Source: Hylemonella gracilis str. Niagara R
GTDB taxonomy: Bacteria > Pseudomonadota > Gammaproteobacteria > Burkholderiales > Burkholderiaceae_C
Length of the DNA: 64,000 nucleotides
Reading direction: 5' to 3'
NCBI RefSeq assembly: GCF_000600295.1
Contig: NZ_JEMG01000001.1
Coordinates: forward strand, 3,074,311 to 3,138,310
Both the position numbers and the translations under genes were made by a program. Positions 10,503 to 19,197 of this stretch are shown piece by piece; position 1 is the first letter of the stretch; every line of letters begins with the position of its first letter. The notes under the pieces were generated by a model. That model did no database searches. It worked only from the letters and a program-made list of their open reading frames with translations, and was not told the DNA's origin.

Positions 10503-11189
10503 TCAAAACGGCGGCGGGCTGTTCCAGATGGTAAGCGCACCGGATCGCGGATGGCGCAGGGACAGTTCGCAGGCATGTAACAGCAGCCGCGGGCTGCGCG
10601 ACAGGCTGTCGGCATCGGCATACAAGGCATCGCCGAGTATGGGGTGACCAATGGCTTGCAGGTGCACGCGGAGTTGATGGGAACGACCCGTGACCGGAAA
10701 CAGGGCCAATCGCGTCGACCGTCCTGAAACCAAGCCGGTCTGACCACGTTCTTCCCGCGCCAGCACCTGCCAGCGGGTCAGACTGGGCTTGCCCTGGACG
10801 TCCACCTTCTGCCGCGGGCGGCGAGGCCAATCGGCTAAAAGCGGCAAGTCGATCTCGCCCTCATCCTCACGTCCTGGCGAACCATGCACCCAGCCATCCA
10901 CCACGGCCTCGTAGCGTTTGTGCACCTGGCGTGCCGCGAAACACATGCTCAAGGTCCGCTGCATCTCGGGTCCGCGCGCCAGTAGCAGCAAGCCAGACGT
11001 GGCCTGGTCCAGCCGATGCACCAGCAGGGCTTCTGGCCAACGCGCCTGGGCACGCAGGACCAGGCAATCCTGCTTGTCTTCGCCACGGCCGGGTGCGGAC
11101 AGCAGGCCGGCGGGTTTGTCCAGCACAAGGACGTCATCGTCCTCATGCACGACGGTCAGATCCCCGTCCACCTCACTGCCGCTTGCCAC
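10503..11189 (-). CDS. RluA-family RNA pseudouridine synthase
   Basis: A 228-residue protein with the RluA catalytic motif HRLDQATSGLLLLA (catalytic Asp) and the N-terminal VLDKPAGLLSAPG signature. The C-terminal half has GRSHQLRVHLQAIGHPILGDALY, typical of the RluA class. There is no S4 domain, so it is nearer RluA than RluC/RluD. It converts uridine to pseudouridine in rRNA or tRNA. The start is a GTG that overlaps the end of the upstream histidine kinase gene by 17 bp, suggesting co-transcription. Confidence 0.92.
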   Translation of the reverse strand: MASGSEVDGDLTVVHEDDDVLVLDKPAGLLSAPGRGEDKQDCLVLRAQARWPEALLVHRLDQATSGLLLLARGPEMQRTLSMCFAARQVHKRYEAVVDGWVHGSPGREDEGEIDLPLLADWPRRPRQKVDVQGKPSLTRWQVLAREERGQTGLVSGRSTRLALFPVTGRSHQLRVHLQAIGHPILGDALYADADSLSRSPRLLLHACELSLRHPRSGALTIWNSPPPF

Positions 11190-13278
11190 CGGAATCCGCC
11201 CCCGGGCCCTGCACGCCCTGGATCAGCCGCTGCACCGTGTCACACAGTTCGGACACGTCATTCGGCTTGAGGATCAGCGCCCTCGCGCCAGCGGCCATGG
11301 CCTGCACTTCGATCTCGGGCGTCACATAACCCGAAGTCAGTGCCATGGGCAGCTTGGGCCGGATGCGACGCGCCTCCTGCAGCAGGCTCACGCCACTGTA
11401 GCCGGGCATGTTGTAGTCGGTGATCAGCAGGTCATAGGCCTGCGGCTGCTCGCGCAGCGCGGCCAAGGCGGAGAGCGGATCTGTGTAGACGCTGATCTTG
11501 AAGCCGCGCCGGCTCAGCACCCGGTCCACCAGGAAGGCCAGGGCCTGATCGTCGTCCACGTACATCACATGCTGACCAAAACCCATCACGGTCTGCATGC
11601 GAGCGGGCTCGGCGGCGGTGACCGCAGCCTGGCTGCTGGCGGCGGGGAAGTAGAGCGTGAACTCGCTGCCTTCGCCCAAGCGGCTGCGTACGTCCACCGC
11701 GCCCAAGTGGGAGCGCATCACGCCATGCACCACGGCCAGGCCCAGGCCCGTGCCCTGCCCCACCGGTTTGGTGGTGAAAAAAGGCTCGAAGATGCGTTGC
11801 ACCGTTTCCGCGTCCATGCCGGTGCCGGTATCGCGCACAGCCAGGATGACATAACGCCCCGCCGACAGGCCCAGGCGTTGGCATTCGCGCTTGTCCGGCA
11901 TCACGGAGGTCAGCGTGATGTTGACCGTGCCCGGTGCGCCGCCCAGGGCATGGACGGCGTTGGTGCACAGGTTGATCAGCGCCTGTTCGACCTGGGTGGC
12001 GTCGGCCAGCACGGGCGGGGTCTCCAGCAGATTGAGCTGCAGGTCCACGGCGGGCGGCAGGGTCACCTTCATCAGCCGCATGGATTCCTGCACCACCTCG
12101 GCCAGGTGCAGGGGCCGGCGCCGGGGCGGCTCGTTGCGGCTGAACGTGAGGATCTGTCGCACCAGGTCGCGCCCGCGCCGTCCAGCCTTCTCGATCTCGG
12201 CCAGACTGACCTGCGCCGACGTGTCGGGCGGCAAATCCTGACGCGCCAGCATCACATTGCCCAGGATGGCGGACAGGATGTTGTTGAAATCATGCGCGAT
12301 GCCACCCGCCATGGTGCCGATGGCCTGCATCTTGTGCGCCTCGCGCAGCTGCACCTCCAACACATTGCGCTGCGCCTCCACCTGGCGGCGCGCGGTGAGG
12401 TCGCGCGCGAAGATGGTGGTGATGTCGCCCTGCCCGTCCGGCTGGCGCTCGCGCGAGACGCTGACCTCCAGCGTCAACGGCAACCCGGCCGCCGTGCGGC
12501 CATTGACCTCGCCCAGGATGGCCTGGGTGGAAACCAGGGTGGACGCGATGGCCTCGATCGCGTCCGGCAGGAAGTGGGCCAGGGACGCGCCCAGGGCCTG
12601 CTCAGGTGGGCACTGGAACAAGGCCGACGCGGCGGGGTTGAACACGGTGATGCACTGCGCATCGTCCACGCAGACGATGGCGTCCAGCGAGGAATTGATG
12701 ACGGCCGCGAGCCGGTTTTCCGACAGCAGCAACTCCTCGTTGCGCTTGCGCAGGACCTGCGCGCTTTCCTGCAGCGCGCGGCGGCCTTCCAGCAGCGCGC
12801 GACGCTCATTGAGCAAGGGTCCTTGGTCAATGACCGCGCAGACGAAGTGCGACATGTCCTTGTCGCTGCTGTAGCGGATGCGTGCGATGTGCAGGTCACC
12901 CGTGAAACGGGACTGCAGACCACTGAGAAAGACCACCTCGGTGGCGCCGCTCTGGCCATGCAGGCGCGCCGCGTCCAGGGCCTGCTGGACCCGCTTGACG
13001 TGGTTGGAGGTGACCAGGGGCTGCAGGTAGGTCAACGGCGGATCGGCTTCCAGCGGCCGAAAGAGCTTGAGCGCCATGGTGTTGCTCTGCTCGATCATCC
13101 CGTCCTCGTCGACCACCATCAGCGCCAGCGGCACATTGGAAAAGAGTGACTCGAAGCGCTCGGACGCACCCTCGGCCGCGACGCGGCTGTACTCCAGCGC
13201 GGTATTGCGCGCTTCCAGGTCGGCCTGGTAGGCACGCAGGTCTTCGATGAGCTTGGGCAGGGTACGCCTTGACGACAT
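11173..13278 (-). CDS. Hybrid sensor histidine kinase with PAS domains and C-terminal receiver
   Basis: About 701 residues and cytosolic, with no membrane segments. Order: N-terminal coiled coil, PAS (SNVPLALMVVDEDGMIEQSN), helical spacer, second PAS (AVINSSLDAIVCVDDAQ), HisKA with phospho-acceptor His in GGIAHDFNNILSAILGNV, and HATPase with DTGTGMD and GTGLGLAVVHG. A receiver domain follows (MYVDDDQALAFLVD, DLLITDYNMPG, ALTSGY, LKPND) that has all key acidic, Thr/Ser and Lys positions. The HisKA is the NtrB/FixL-like type. The chosen ATG 13278 gives the natural start; the frame opens earlier. The signal is unknown. Confidence 0.92.
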   Translation of the reverse strand: MSSRRTLPKLIEDLRAYQADLEARNTALEYSRVAAEGASERFESLFSNVPLALMVVDEDGMIEQSNTMALKLFRPLEADPPLTYLQPLVTSNHVKRVQQALDAARLHGQSGATEVVFLSGLQSRFTGDLHIARIRYSSDKDMSHFVCAVIDQGPLLNERRALLEGRRALQESAQVLRKRNEELLLSENRLAAVINSSLDAIVCVDDAQCITVFNPAASALFQCPPEQALGASLAHFLPDAIEAIASTLVSTQAILGEVNGRTAAGLPLTLEVSVSRERQPDGQGDITTIFARDLTARRQVEAQRNVLEVQLREAHKMQAIGTMAGGIAHDFNNILSAILGNVMLARQDLPPDTSAQVSLAEIEKAGRRGRDLVRQILTFSRNEPPRRRPLHLAEVVQESMRLMKVTLPPAVDLQLNLLETPPVLADATQVEQALINLCTNAVHALGGAPGTVNITLTSVMPDKRECQRLGLSAGRYVILAVRDTGTGMDAETVQRIFEPFFTTKPVGQGTGLGLAVVHGVMRSHLGAVDVRSRLGEGSEFTLYFPAASSQAAVTAAEPARMQTVMGFGQHVMYVDDDQALAFLVDRVLSRRGFKISVYTDPLSALAALREQPQAYDLLITDYNMPGYSGVSLLQEARRIRPKLPMALTSGYVTPEIEVQAMAAGARALILKPNDVSELCDTVQRLIQGVQGPGADSGGKRQ

Positions 13279-13349
13279 AGGGGGGGCAATCGCATGGGAT
13301 GCGGGGCGAGGAATTATCGCCGCGGAAGCACGCACCCCCGGCAAATGCC

Positions 13350-13901
13350 TTATCGGTATCCGCCTTCCCGCACCCGCGCCAGGCTCAACTGCAACAGTCG
13401 CGCGTCCGCGCTGGCGCGGTGCCGCTGACCGCCCCGCTCGCGCGCGATCTGCTGCTTGACCTCATGCCAGCGCTCAGCCTCGTCCTCGCGCAGCAGGGCA
13501 CGCAGGTTCTCCAGCTTGAAGTGCGGCCGCAGCCCCGCTGCGTCAAAAAGCAAGGCCAGCCAGGGGTAGTCATGCGCCCAGCCATCCGAGTACACCGTGC
13601 GCCCGTGCAAGTTGTTGTTGAGCAGTTGACTGACCTCCAGCGGACTGCGGCCATGGCGCATCAGCACATGGCGCGGAATGCGGTGCAGCCGCTCGGCCAT
13701 CGGGTCCCAATGGGTCCAATCCGGTTCGGGGCGGATGAGAGAACAGAACAATCGGCCATCCGCCATGGCGTAGCCGACTTCGATGGGGTAGCCACCTTGG
13801 CCAAAGCCCGAGGCCTCGAGGTCCAGCACGACGGGTAGGGGCGTCGCCATCCCCTCAGGCCGTCGGCCTTGTGGATCGTCCTTCATGCTGTGCGCCGACA
13901 T
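13350..13901 (-). CDS. 3'-5' exonuclease-like protein (DnaQ-type fold)
   Basis: About 183 residues. PVVLDLEASGFGQGGYPIEVGYAM resembles the Exo I motif (D-x-E) of DEDD exonucleases, and DARLLQLSL near the end carries a late acidic motif with His before it (HRASADARL). The middle has GWAHDYPWLALLF, like Exo II. It may be a small RNase T/DnaQ-like enzyme. Only the part downstream of about 13901 is credible: the frame extends to 14561, but that region is antisense to gshA. ATG 13901 has GGGAG upstream; 13886 and 13850 are alternatives. Confidence 0.72.
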   Translation of the reverse strand: MSAHSMKDDPQGRRPEGMATPLPVVLDLEASGFGQGGYPIEVGYAMADGRLFCSLIRPEPDWTHWDPMAERLHRIPRHVLMRHGRSPLEVSQLLNNNLHGRTVYSDGWAHDYPWLALLFDAAGLRPHFKLENLRALLREDEAERWHEVKQQIARERGGQRHRASADARLLQLSLARVREGGYR

Positions 13902-14063
13902 GGCCTGTTCACTCCCGACCTCACTCCCCGGATACGGCGCATCTTGTATGCATAAGCCATGCCTGAAACGGACCACTCCAGCGCGTCGACCTTGGTCGAC
14001 CCGGATCGGCCCGGCGCCAGCACGGTGTATGCCCTCTGTGTTAACTTGCGCCACGCGCGATGC

Positions 14064-15716
14064 ATGAAGCCATCTAGAAAACCAACAACACAACCGCCGC
14101 AGCCGTTCCCCGTGTCCTCGTTCACCCCCTCCCCCGATTTCCACCCCGAGCGCCTGCGCGGCATGCGCCGTGGCATCGAAAAAGAGAGCCTGCGCGCCCA
14201 GCCCAGTGGCTGGCTCGCGCTCACACCCCACCCGGCGATGCTGGGTTCGGCGCTCACGCACCCGCGCATCACCACCGATTACTCGGAATCGCAACTTGAA
14301 CTCATTACCGGCGTGCATGCCGGAGTGCAATCCTGTCTGGCCGAGCTGGCCGAGATCCATCAGTACACGTACCGCACCTTGCGCTCGGCTTGCGGCGACG
14401 AGATGCTCTGGGTCAGCAGCATGCCCTGCGTGCTGCCCACCGACGAGACGATTCCCCTGGGCCGTTACGGATCGTCCAACATCGGTCGTGCAAAAAGCGT
14501 CTACCGCATGGGTCTGGGCCATCGTTACGGGCGGCGCATGCAGACCATCAGCGGCATCCACTACAACTGGTCACTGCCAGGCGCTGGCAACGAAGACTAT
14601 TTCAGCCTGATCCGCAACTTCCGCCGCCACGCCTTCCTGCTGCTTTATCTCTTTGGCGCCTCACCCGCGCTGCACGGTGATTTCGTGCAGGGCCGCGCGC
14701 ACGAGTTGCAACCCCTGCGCACGGACTCCGGCGCGCATACCGGTGACGGCACCAAAAAACCGCATGGCGAGGGCACGCTGCACATGCCCCACGGCACCTC
14801 ACTGCGCATGGGCAAGCTGGGCTACCAGAGCGAGGCCCAAGCCTCGCTGGCGGTCAGCTACAACAGCCTGGAGAGCTACGCCGCTTCACTGCACGACGCG
14901 CTCACCCGCCCCTGGCCCGCCTACGAGGCGCTGGGCGTGCTCAATCCCGGCGGCGACTACATCCAGCTCGCCACCAGCCTGCTGCAGATCGAGAACGAGT
15001 TCTACGGCACCATCCGTCCCAAGCGCACCATCTTCCAGGGCGAACGTCCCTTGCACGCCCTGCGCGAACGCGGCGTGGAGTACGTGGAAGTGCGGCTGCT
15101 GGACCTCGACCCCTTCGAACCCATCGGCATCAACGCCCGCACCCTGCGCTTCCTGGACGTGTTCCTGCTGCACTGCCTGAGCAGCGCCAGCCCGCCCGAC
15201 ACACCCCAGGAAATCGCCGAGATCGGCCGCAACCAGCACTTGACGGCCGCGCGTGGCCGCGAACCCGGCCTGCTGCTCTGGCGCGAGGGCCGACAGGCCA
15301 CGCCCTTGCGTGACTGGGCGCTGGAATTGCTCGAGGCCTGCATGCCTCTGGCGGCGCAGCTCGACGCGGCCCACGGCAACACGGACTACAGCGCCGCGCT
15401 GCAGGCCGCGCGTGATGCGGTGCACGACCCAGCCATGCTGCCCTCGGCCCGCGTGTTGCGCGCCATCCAGGCGGAGCACGACGGTTCCTTTCTGGAATTC
15501 GTGCGCGCGCGCTCGCAAGCCACAAGCGCCGATCTGTTGGCACGCCCCTGGGATGCGGCACAGCAGGCGAAGTACGAGGCCATGGCCCAGGCTTCCGTGC
15601 GCGAGCAGGCCGCCATCGAAGCGGCTGACACCCTGCCCTTCGAGGAATTCCGCAAGCTCTACGTCTCACCCTCGCGGCTGGGACAGCCCAAGCCCGCGAA
15701 ACCCGTCGTGGTCTAA
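14064..15716 (+). CDS. gshA: Glutamate--cysteine ligase, Escherichia coli type
   Basis: About 550 residues, first step of glutathione synthesis: ATP-dependent joining of glutamate and cysteine. Conserved segments include GMRRGIEKESLR, GSALTHPRITTDYSESQLELIT, WVSSMPCVLP, YGSSNIGRAKSVYRMGLGHRYG and MQTISGIHYNWSLPG, all close to E. coli GshA. ATG 14064 is chosen; the frame opens at 13959 with sequence that has no family similarity, so that extension is unlikely. The gene is divergent from the exonuclease-like gene and convergent with puuD. Confidence 0.93.
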   Translation: MKPSRKPTTQPPQPFPVSSFTPSPDFHPERLRGMRRGIEKESLRAQPSGWLALTPHPAMLGSALTHPRITTDYSESQLELITGVHAGVQSCLAELAEIHQYTYRTLRSACGDEMLWVSSMPCVLPTDETIPLGRYGSSNIGRAKSVYRMGLGHRYGRRMQTISGIHYNWSLPGAGNEDYFSLIRNFRRHAFLLLYLFGASPALHGDFVQGRAHELQPLRTDSGAHTGDGTKKPHGEGTLHMPHGTSLRMGKLGYQSEAQASLAVSYNSLESYAASLHDALTRPWPAYEALGVLNPGGDYIQLATSLLQIENEFYGTIRPKRTIFQGERPLHALRERGVEYVEVRLLDLDPFEPIGINARTLRFLDVFLLHCLSSASPPDTPQEIAEIGRNQHLTAARGREPGLLLWREGRQATPLRDWALELLEACMPLAAQLDAAHGNTDYSAALQAARDAVHDPAMLPSARVLRAIQAEHDGSFLEFVRARSQATSADLLARPWDAAQQAKYEAMAQASVREQAAIEAADTLPFEEFRKLYVSPSRLGQPKPAKPVVV

Positions 15717-15792
15717 GCGGCCCGGCAATCCGTCCGTCTCACTGCGCGGCGACCCATCCAAGGGCAACCGGGCCAGGAACGGGCTCGCCTCC

Positions 15793-17019
15793 TCAGCGTG
15801 CCGCAGCCCCGGCCTGAAACCAACGTGCCAGCAAGGCGCGTTCCTCGTCGGTCATGCCCGTCGCATTGTTCAGCGGCATCTGGCGCGTCACCACGGCCTG
15901 CTGGTGGATCAGCGTTGCGTGCTGGCGCAGGTCCTCGTCCCGATCCAGACGCAGGCCCTTGGATTGCAAGGCCTCGCCGTGGCACAGCACACAGCGCTGG
16001 GTCAGCACGGCCTGCACTTCGGCCTGTGTGGGCACGGGTGCCGTCGCCGTGGCGGACGAAGCCGCTGGCGCGGGCCGCAACCAGACGATGAGCGCCAGCA
16101 ACACAAGCACGCCCGCCAGCGCGTAAGGCCAGGGATGCGCGTTGCGCCCCAGCTTGTAGCCATGGCGCAGCACGAAAAACTGGCGGATGGCCGCACCCGC
16201 CGCCATGATGGCGATCAGGAACAGCCAGTTCCATGCGTGCGCGTAGGTGAAGCTGTAATGGTTGCTCAGCATCGCGAACAACACGGGCAGCGTGAAGTAG
16301 GTGTTGTGCACGCTGCGCTGCTTGCCGCGCTGGCCGTGGATCGGGTCGACCGGCTGGCCGGCCTTCAGCGCGGCCACCACCTTGCGCTGACCGGGAATGA
16401 TCCAGTGCGCCACATTGGCGCTCATGGTGGTCGCGATCATCGCGCCCACGAGCAGAAAGGCCGCGCGCCCCGCGAAGAGCTGGCAGGCCAGCCAGGCCGC
16501 GAAGGCCACCAGCAGCGCCACCAGGACGCCCACGATGGCATCGCCCTTGCCGCCGATGCCATGGGACCGGGCCACGACCCGGCAGATGCCGTCGTAGAGC
16601 AGCCAGAACACCACAAGGAAAGCCAGCGCGGCCGCGACGGCCGCCCATTGCGAGTAATGCGCCTGCCAATCCAGCACGCGCGGATCGATCAGGTAGACGC
16701 TCGGACTCCAAAGGTAGGACACGAGAAAAAGCGCGAAGCCGCTGAGCCAGGTGGCATAACTCTCCCAGTAGAACCAATGCAGGTGCGGCGGCAGCACCGG
16801 TGGGGAGACCGCGTACTTGACCGGGTGGTAGAAGCCGCCGCCATGCACGGCCCAGAGTTCGCCGGTCGCCCCTTCGCGGCGCAGCTTCTCGTCGGCGGGC
16901 GGCGTGAGGCTGCTGTCAAGGAAGACGAAATAGAAGGAGGAACCGATCCAGGCGATGGCGACGATGACGTGCAGCCAACGCAACAGCAGGTTGGCCCAGT
17001 CCAGCAGATATGCTTCCAT
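15793..17019 (-). CDS. puuD: Urate hydroxylase PuuD (membrane, cytochrome c domain)
   Basis: About 408 residues. An N-terminal set of around eight membrane segments (LLLRWLHVIVAIAWIGSSFYF and later hydrophobic stretches) is followed by a C-terminal cytochrome c domain with the haem motif CVLCH and a distal Met region. PuuD oxidises urate to 5-hydroxyisourate with electrons passed to the respiratory chain instead of peroxide release. The start at 17019 (MEAYLLDW) lies 31 bp after the uraH stop, so uraH-puuD form an operon transcribed leftwards. The frame upstream of 17019 belongs to uraH antisense and is not coding. Confidence 0.92.
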   Translation of the reverse strand: MEAYLLDWANLLLRWLHVIVAIAWIGSSFYFVFLDSSLTPPADEKLRREGATGELWAVHGGGFYHPVKYAVSPPVLPPHLHWFYWESYATWLSGFALFLVSYLWSPSVYLIDPRVLDWQAHYSQWAAVAAALAFLVVFWLLYDGICRVVARSHGIGGKGDAIVGVLVALLVAFAAWLACQLFAGRAAFLLVGAMIATTMSANVAHWIIPGQRKVVAALKAGQPVDPIHGQRGKQRSVHNTYFTLPVLFAMLSNHYSFTYAHAWNWLFLIAIMAAGAAIRQFFVLRHGYKLGRNAHPWPYALAGVLVLLALIVWLRPAPAASSATATAPVPTQAEVQAVLTQRCVLCHGEALQSKGLRLDRDEDLRQHATLIHQQAVVTRQMPLNNATGMTDEERALLARWFQAGAAAR

Positions 17020-17050
17020 GAAAATCCGTTTTCTTTCCAGACCTCCGGGC

Positions 17051-17419
17051 TCAACTGCCCCGGTAGGTCGAGTAGCTCCAGGGGCTGACGAGCAGGGGCA
17101 CGTGGTAATGCTGGCTCGGCTCGGCCACGCCGAAATCGATGTGCACCACGTCCAGGAAGGCGGGCTCCGGCAGCGCGACGCCACGGGCCGCGAAATAGGT
17201 CCGCACGTCGAAGCTCAGACGGTAACGCCCCACCCGCAATTCATCGTGCCCATACAGCAGGCCATCCGGATTGCGGCCATTGGCGTCCAGCGTGAAACGC
17301 TTGACGAGTTCGGCCCGCTCGCCCGCGCCAGGGTCCTTCTGGACACGAAAAAGCGCCACCGCCATGCCCCCTGCGGGGGTGCCATGCATGGTGTCGAGCA
17401 CATGGGTACTGAGGCCCAT
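17051..17419 (-). CDS. uraH: 5-hydroxyisourate hydrolase
   Basis: A 122-residue transthyretin-like enzyme converting 5-hydroxyisourate to OHCU. It begins MGLSTHVLDTMHGTPA, with the catalytic His in STHVLD, and ends with the family tail SPWSYSTYRGS. Arg and His residues of the middle (GRYRLSFDV, SQHYHVPLL) match the active-site set. An AAGGAC site precedes the ATG at 17419. It is first in the leftward uraH-puuD operon and divergent from the GntR regulator, with an operator-like palindrome between them. Confidence 0.94.
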   Translation of the reverse strand: MGLSTHVLDTMHGTPAGGMAVALFRVQKDPGAGERAELVKRFTLDANGRNPDGLLYGHDELRVGRYRLSFDVRTYFAARGVALPEPAFLDVVHIDFGVAEPSQHYHVPLLVSPWSYSTYRGS

Positions 17420-17488
17420 ACCAGTCCTTTCCGTTTTCTCGCACAGTTCTTGCTCAATGAACCGCAGCAAGAACCGAGCCGGTTCATC

Positions 17489-17504
17489 AAAGTGTATACA
17501 ATTT
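17489..17504. promoter_or_regulatory. Operator-like palindrome between uraH and the GntR gene
   Basis: AAAGTGTATACAATTT at 17489-17504 has the perfect core TGTATACA (17493-17500) and near-symmetric A/T flanks. It lies in the 110-bp divergent region, 26 bp before the regulator start. FadR/VanR-class GntR proteins often bind such short T-G-T-A/T-A-C-A palindromes, so this is probably the autoregulatory site and the uraH-puuD operator. Confidence 0.6.
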
Positions 17505-17529
17505 GACTCGCTGTCTCGACCCAAGCTTC

Positions 17530-18198
17530 ATGGAAACCTCCAGCAGCACCCATCACATCGTCGAATCGCTGACCCGCGCCATCGTCGAGCACCGCCTGCA
17601 TCCCGGCGCCAAACTGGCCGAACAGAAGCTGGCCGACCATTTCGGCGTTTCGCGCACCCTGATCCGCCAGGCCCTGTTCCAGCTCTCCCAGCACCGCCTG
17701 ATCCGTCTGGAGCCCGCGCGCGGCGCCTTTGTCGCCAGCCCCTCGGTCGAAGAAGCGCAACAAGTTTTCGCGGTGCGTCGCATGCTGGAACTCGAAATGG
17801 TGCGCACCCTGGTCCGCGAGATCACGCCGGCCAAGCTCAAGGTGCTGCGCGCCCATGTGGCCGAGGAAAAAAAGGCCGTCTCCGCCAACGACGTGCCCAG
17901 CCGCAATGAACTGCTGGGTGACTTCCATGTGCGCATGGCCGAACTCACGGGCAACCAGGTGCTGGCCGACATGCTGGGTGAACTCATTTCACGCTGCGCG
18001 CTCATCACCCTGGTTTACCAGACGCGCAGCGCCGCAGAGCATTCGAACGACGAGCATCTGGAAATCGTCAAGGCCCTGGCGGCCAAGGACGAAGAGCGCG
18101 CCATTCAGCTCATGGACGAGCACCTGAGCCACGTGATGGACAACCTCACCTTCACCCGCCGCCCGCCCAGCCACGACATCGCCCAGGCCCTGGCCTGA
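17530..18198 (+). CDS. GntR-family transcriptional regulator of purine catabolism
   Basis: About 222 residues. The N-terminal winged helix is typical (IVEHRLHPGAKLAEQKLADHFGVSRTLIRQALFQL), followed by an all-helical FCD ligand-binding domain with likely metal-binding His and Asp residues (ELLGDFHVRMAELTGN, HSNDEHLEIVKAL). It is placed between uraH-puuD and puuE-uraD/allC, so urate or allantoin is a reasonable effector (inference). ATG 17530 matches the start of the HTH. The frame opens slightly earlier at 17503. Confidence 0.9.
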   Translation: METSSSTHHIVESLTRAIVEHRLHPGAKLAEQKLADHFGVSRTLIRQALFQLSQHRLIRLEPARGAFVASPSVEEAQQVFAVRRMLELEMVRTLVREITPAKLKVLRAHVAEEKKAVSANDVPSRNELLGDFHVRMAELTGNQVLADMLGELISRCALITLVYQTRSAAEHSNDEHLEIVKALAAKDEERAIQLMDEHLSHVMDNLTFTRRPPSHDIAQALA

Positions 18199-18226
18199 AC
18201 CAGCGACGCCCTCCGCGGACCACGCC

Positions 18227-19174
18227 ATGATCTACGACAGCACCGCCGCCTACCCTCGCGACCTCGCCGGTTACGGCCGCACCCCGCCGCACGCGCGCTG
18301 GCCCGGCGGCGCGCGCATCGCCGTGCAGTTCGTGCTGAACTACGAGGAAGGTGGTGAGAACCATGTGCTGCACGGGGACCCCGCCTCTGAGACCTTTCTC
18401 TCCGAAATGTTCAACCCCGCCGCCTTCCCGGCGCGGCACATGAGCATGGACGGCATCTACGAATACGGCTCGCGCCAGGGCGTCTGGCGCATCCTGCGTG
18501 AGTTCGAACAGCGCCAGTTGCCGCTCACGGTCTTTGGCGTCGCCACGGCTTTGCAGCGCTCTGCGGACGTGTGCGCGGCTTTTGTCGAACTGGGGCATGA
18601 GATCGCCTGCCACGGCCTCAAGTGGATCCACTATCAGAACCTCGATGCGGAGGTCGAGCGCGCGCACATGGCGGAGGCGATGGACATCATGACGCGGCTC
18701 ACGGGCGAGCGTCCCTTGGGCTGGTACACCGGCCGCGACAGCCCCAACACGCACCGCCTCGTCGCTGACCATGGCGGTTTCGAGTACGACAGCGACTACT
18801 ACGGCGACGACCTGCCCTTCTGGATGAAGGTGCGCAAGACCGACGGTACGGATGCCCATCAGCTCATCGTTCCCTACACGCTCGACGTCAACGACATGCG
18901 CTTCTCCCTGCCCCAGGGTTATTCACACGCCGATCCCTTCTTCCAGTACATGAAGGACAGCTTCGACGCGCTCTACGCCGAAGGCGATCCGCAAGGCCTG
19001 GACCGCCCCAAGATGATGAGCATCGGCATGCACTGCCGCCTGCTGGGCCGGCCCGGGCGCATCACCGCGCTGCAGCGCTTTCTGGACTACATCCAGGGCA
19101 AAGAGCAGGTGTGGATCACGCGGCGCATCGACATCGCGCGACACTGGCGCCAGACTTACCCCTGCCCGGCCTGA
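18227..19174 (+). CDS. puuE: Allantoinase PuuE (polysaccharide-deacetylase fold)
   Basis: A 315-residue protein. Family features: RWPGGARIAVQFVLNYEEGGENHVLHGD, FPARHMSMDGIYEYGSRQGVWRIL, GHEIACHGLKWIHY and GWYTGRDSPNTHRL. It hydrolyses allantoin to allantoate without needing the usual urease-like metal site. It follows the GntR gene by 28 bp and precedes the uraD-allC fusion by 23 bp, so it is probably in one rightward operon. Confidence 0.93.
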   Translation: MIYDSTAAYPRDLAGYGRTPPHARWPGGARIAVQFVLNYEEGGENHVLHGDPASETFLSEMFNPAAFPARHMSMDGIYEYGSRQGVWRILREFEQRQLPLTVFGVATALQRSADVCAAFVELGHEIACHGLKWIHYQNLDAEVERAHMAEAMDIMTRLTGERPLGWYTGRDSPNTHRLVADHGGFEYDSDYYGDDLPFWMKVRKTDGTDAHQLIVPYTLDVNDMRFSLPQGYSHADPFFQYMKDSFDALYAEGDPQGLDRPKMMSIGMHCRLLGRPGRITALQRFLDYIQGKEQVWITRRIDIARHWRQTYPCPA

Positions 19175-19197
19175 ATCGGCTGGAACCAAGGCACGCC

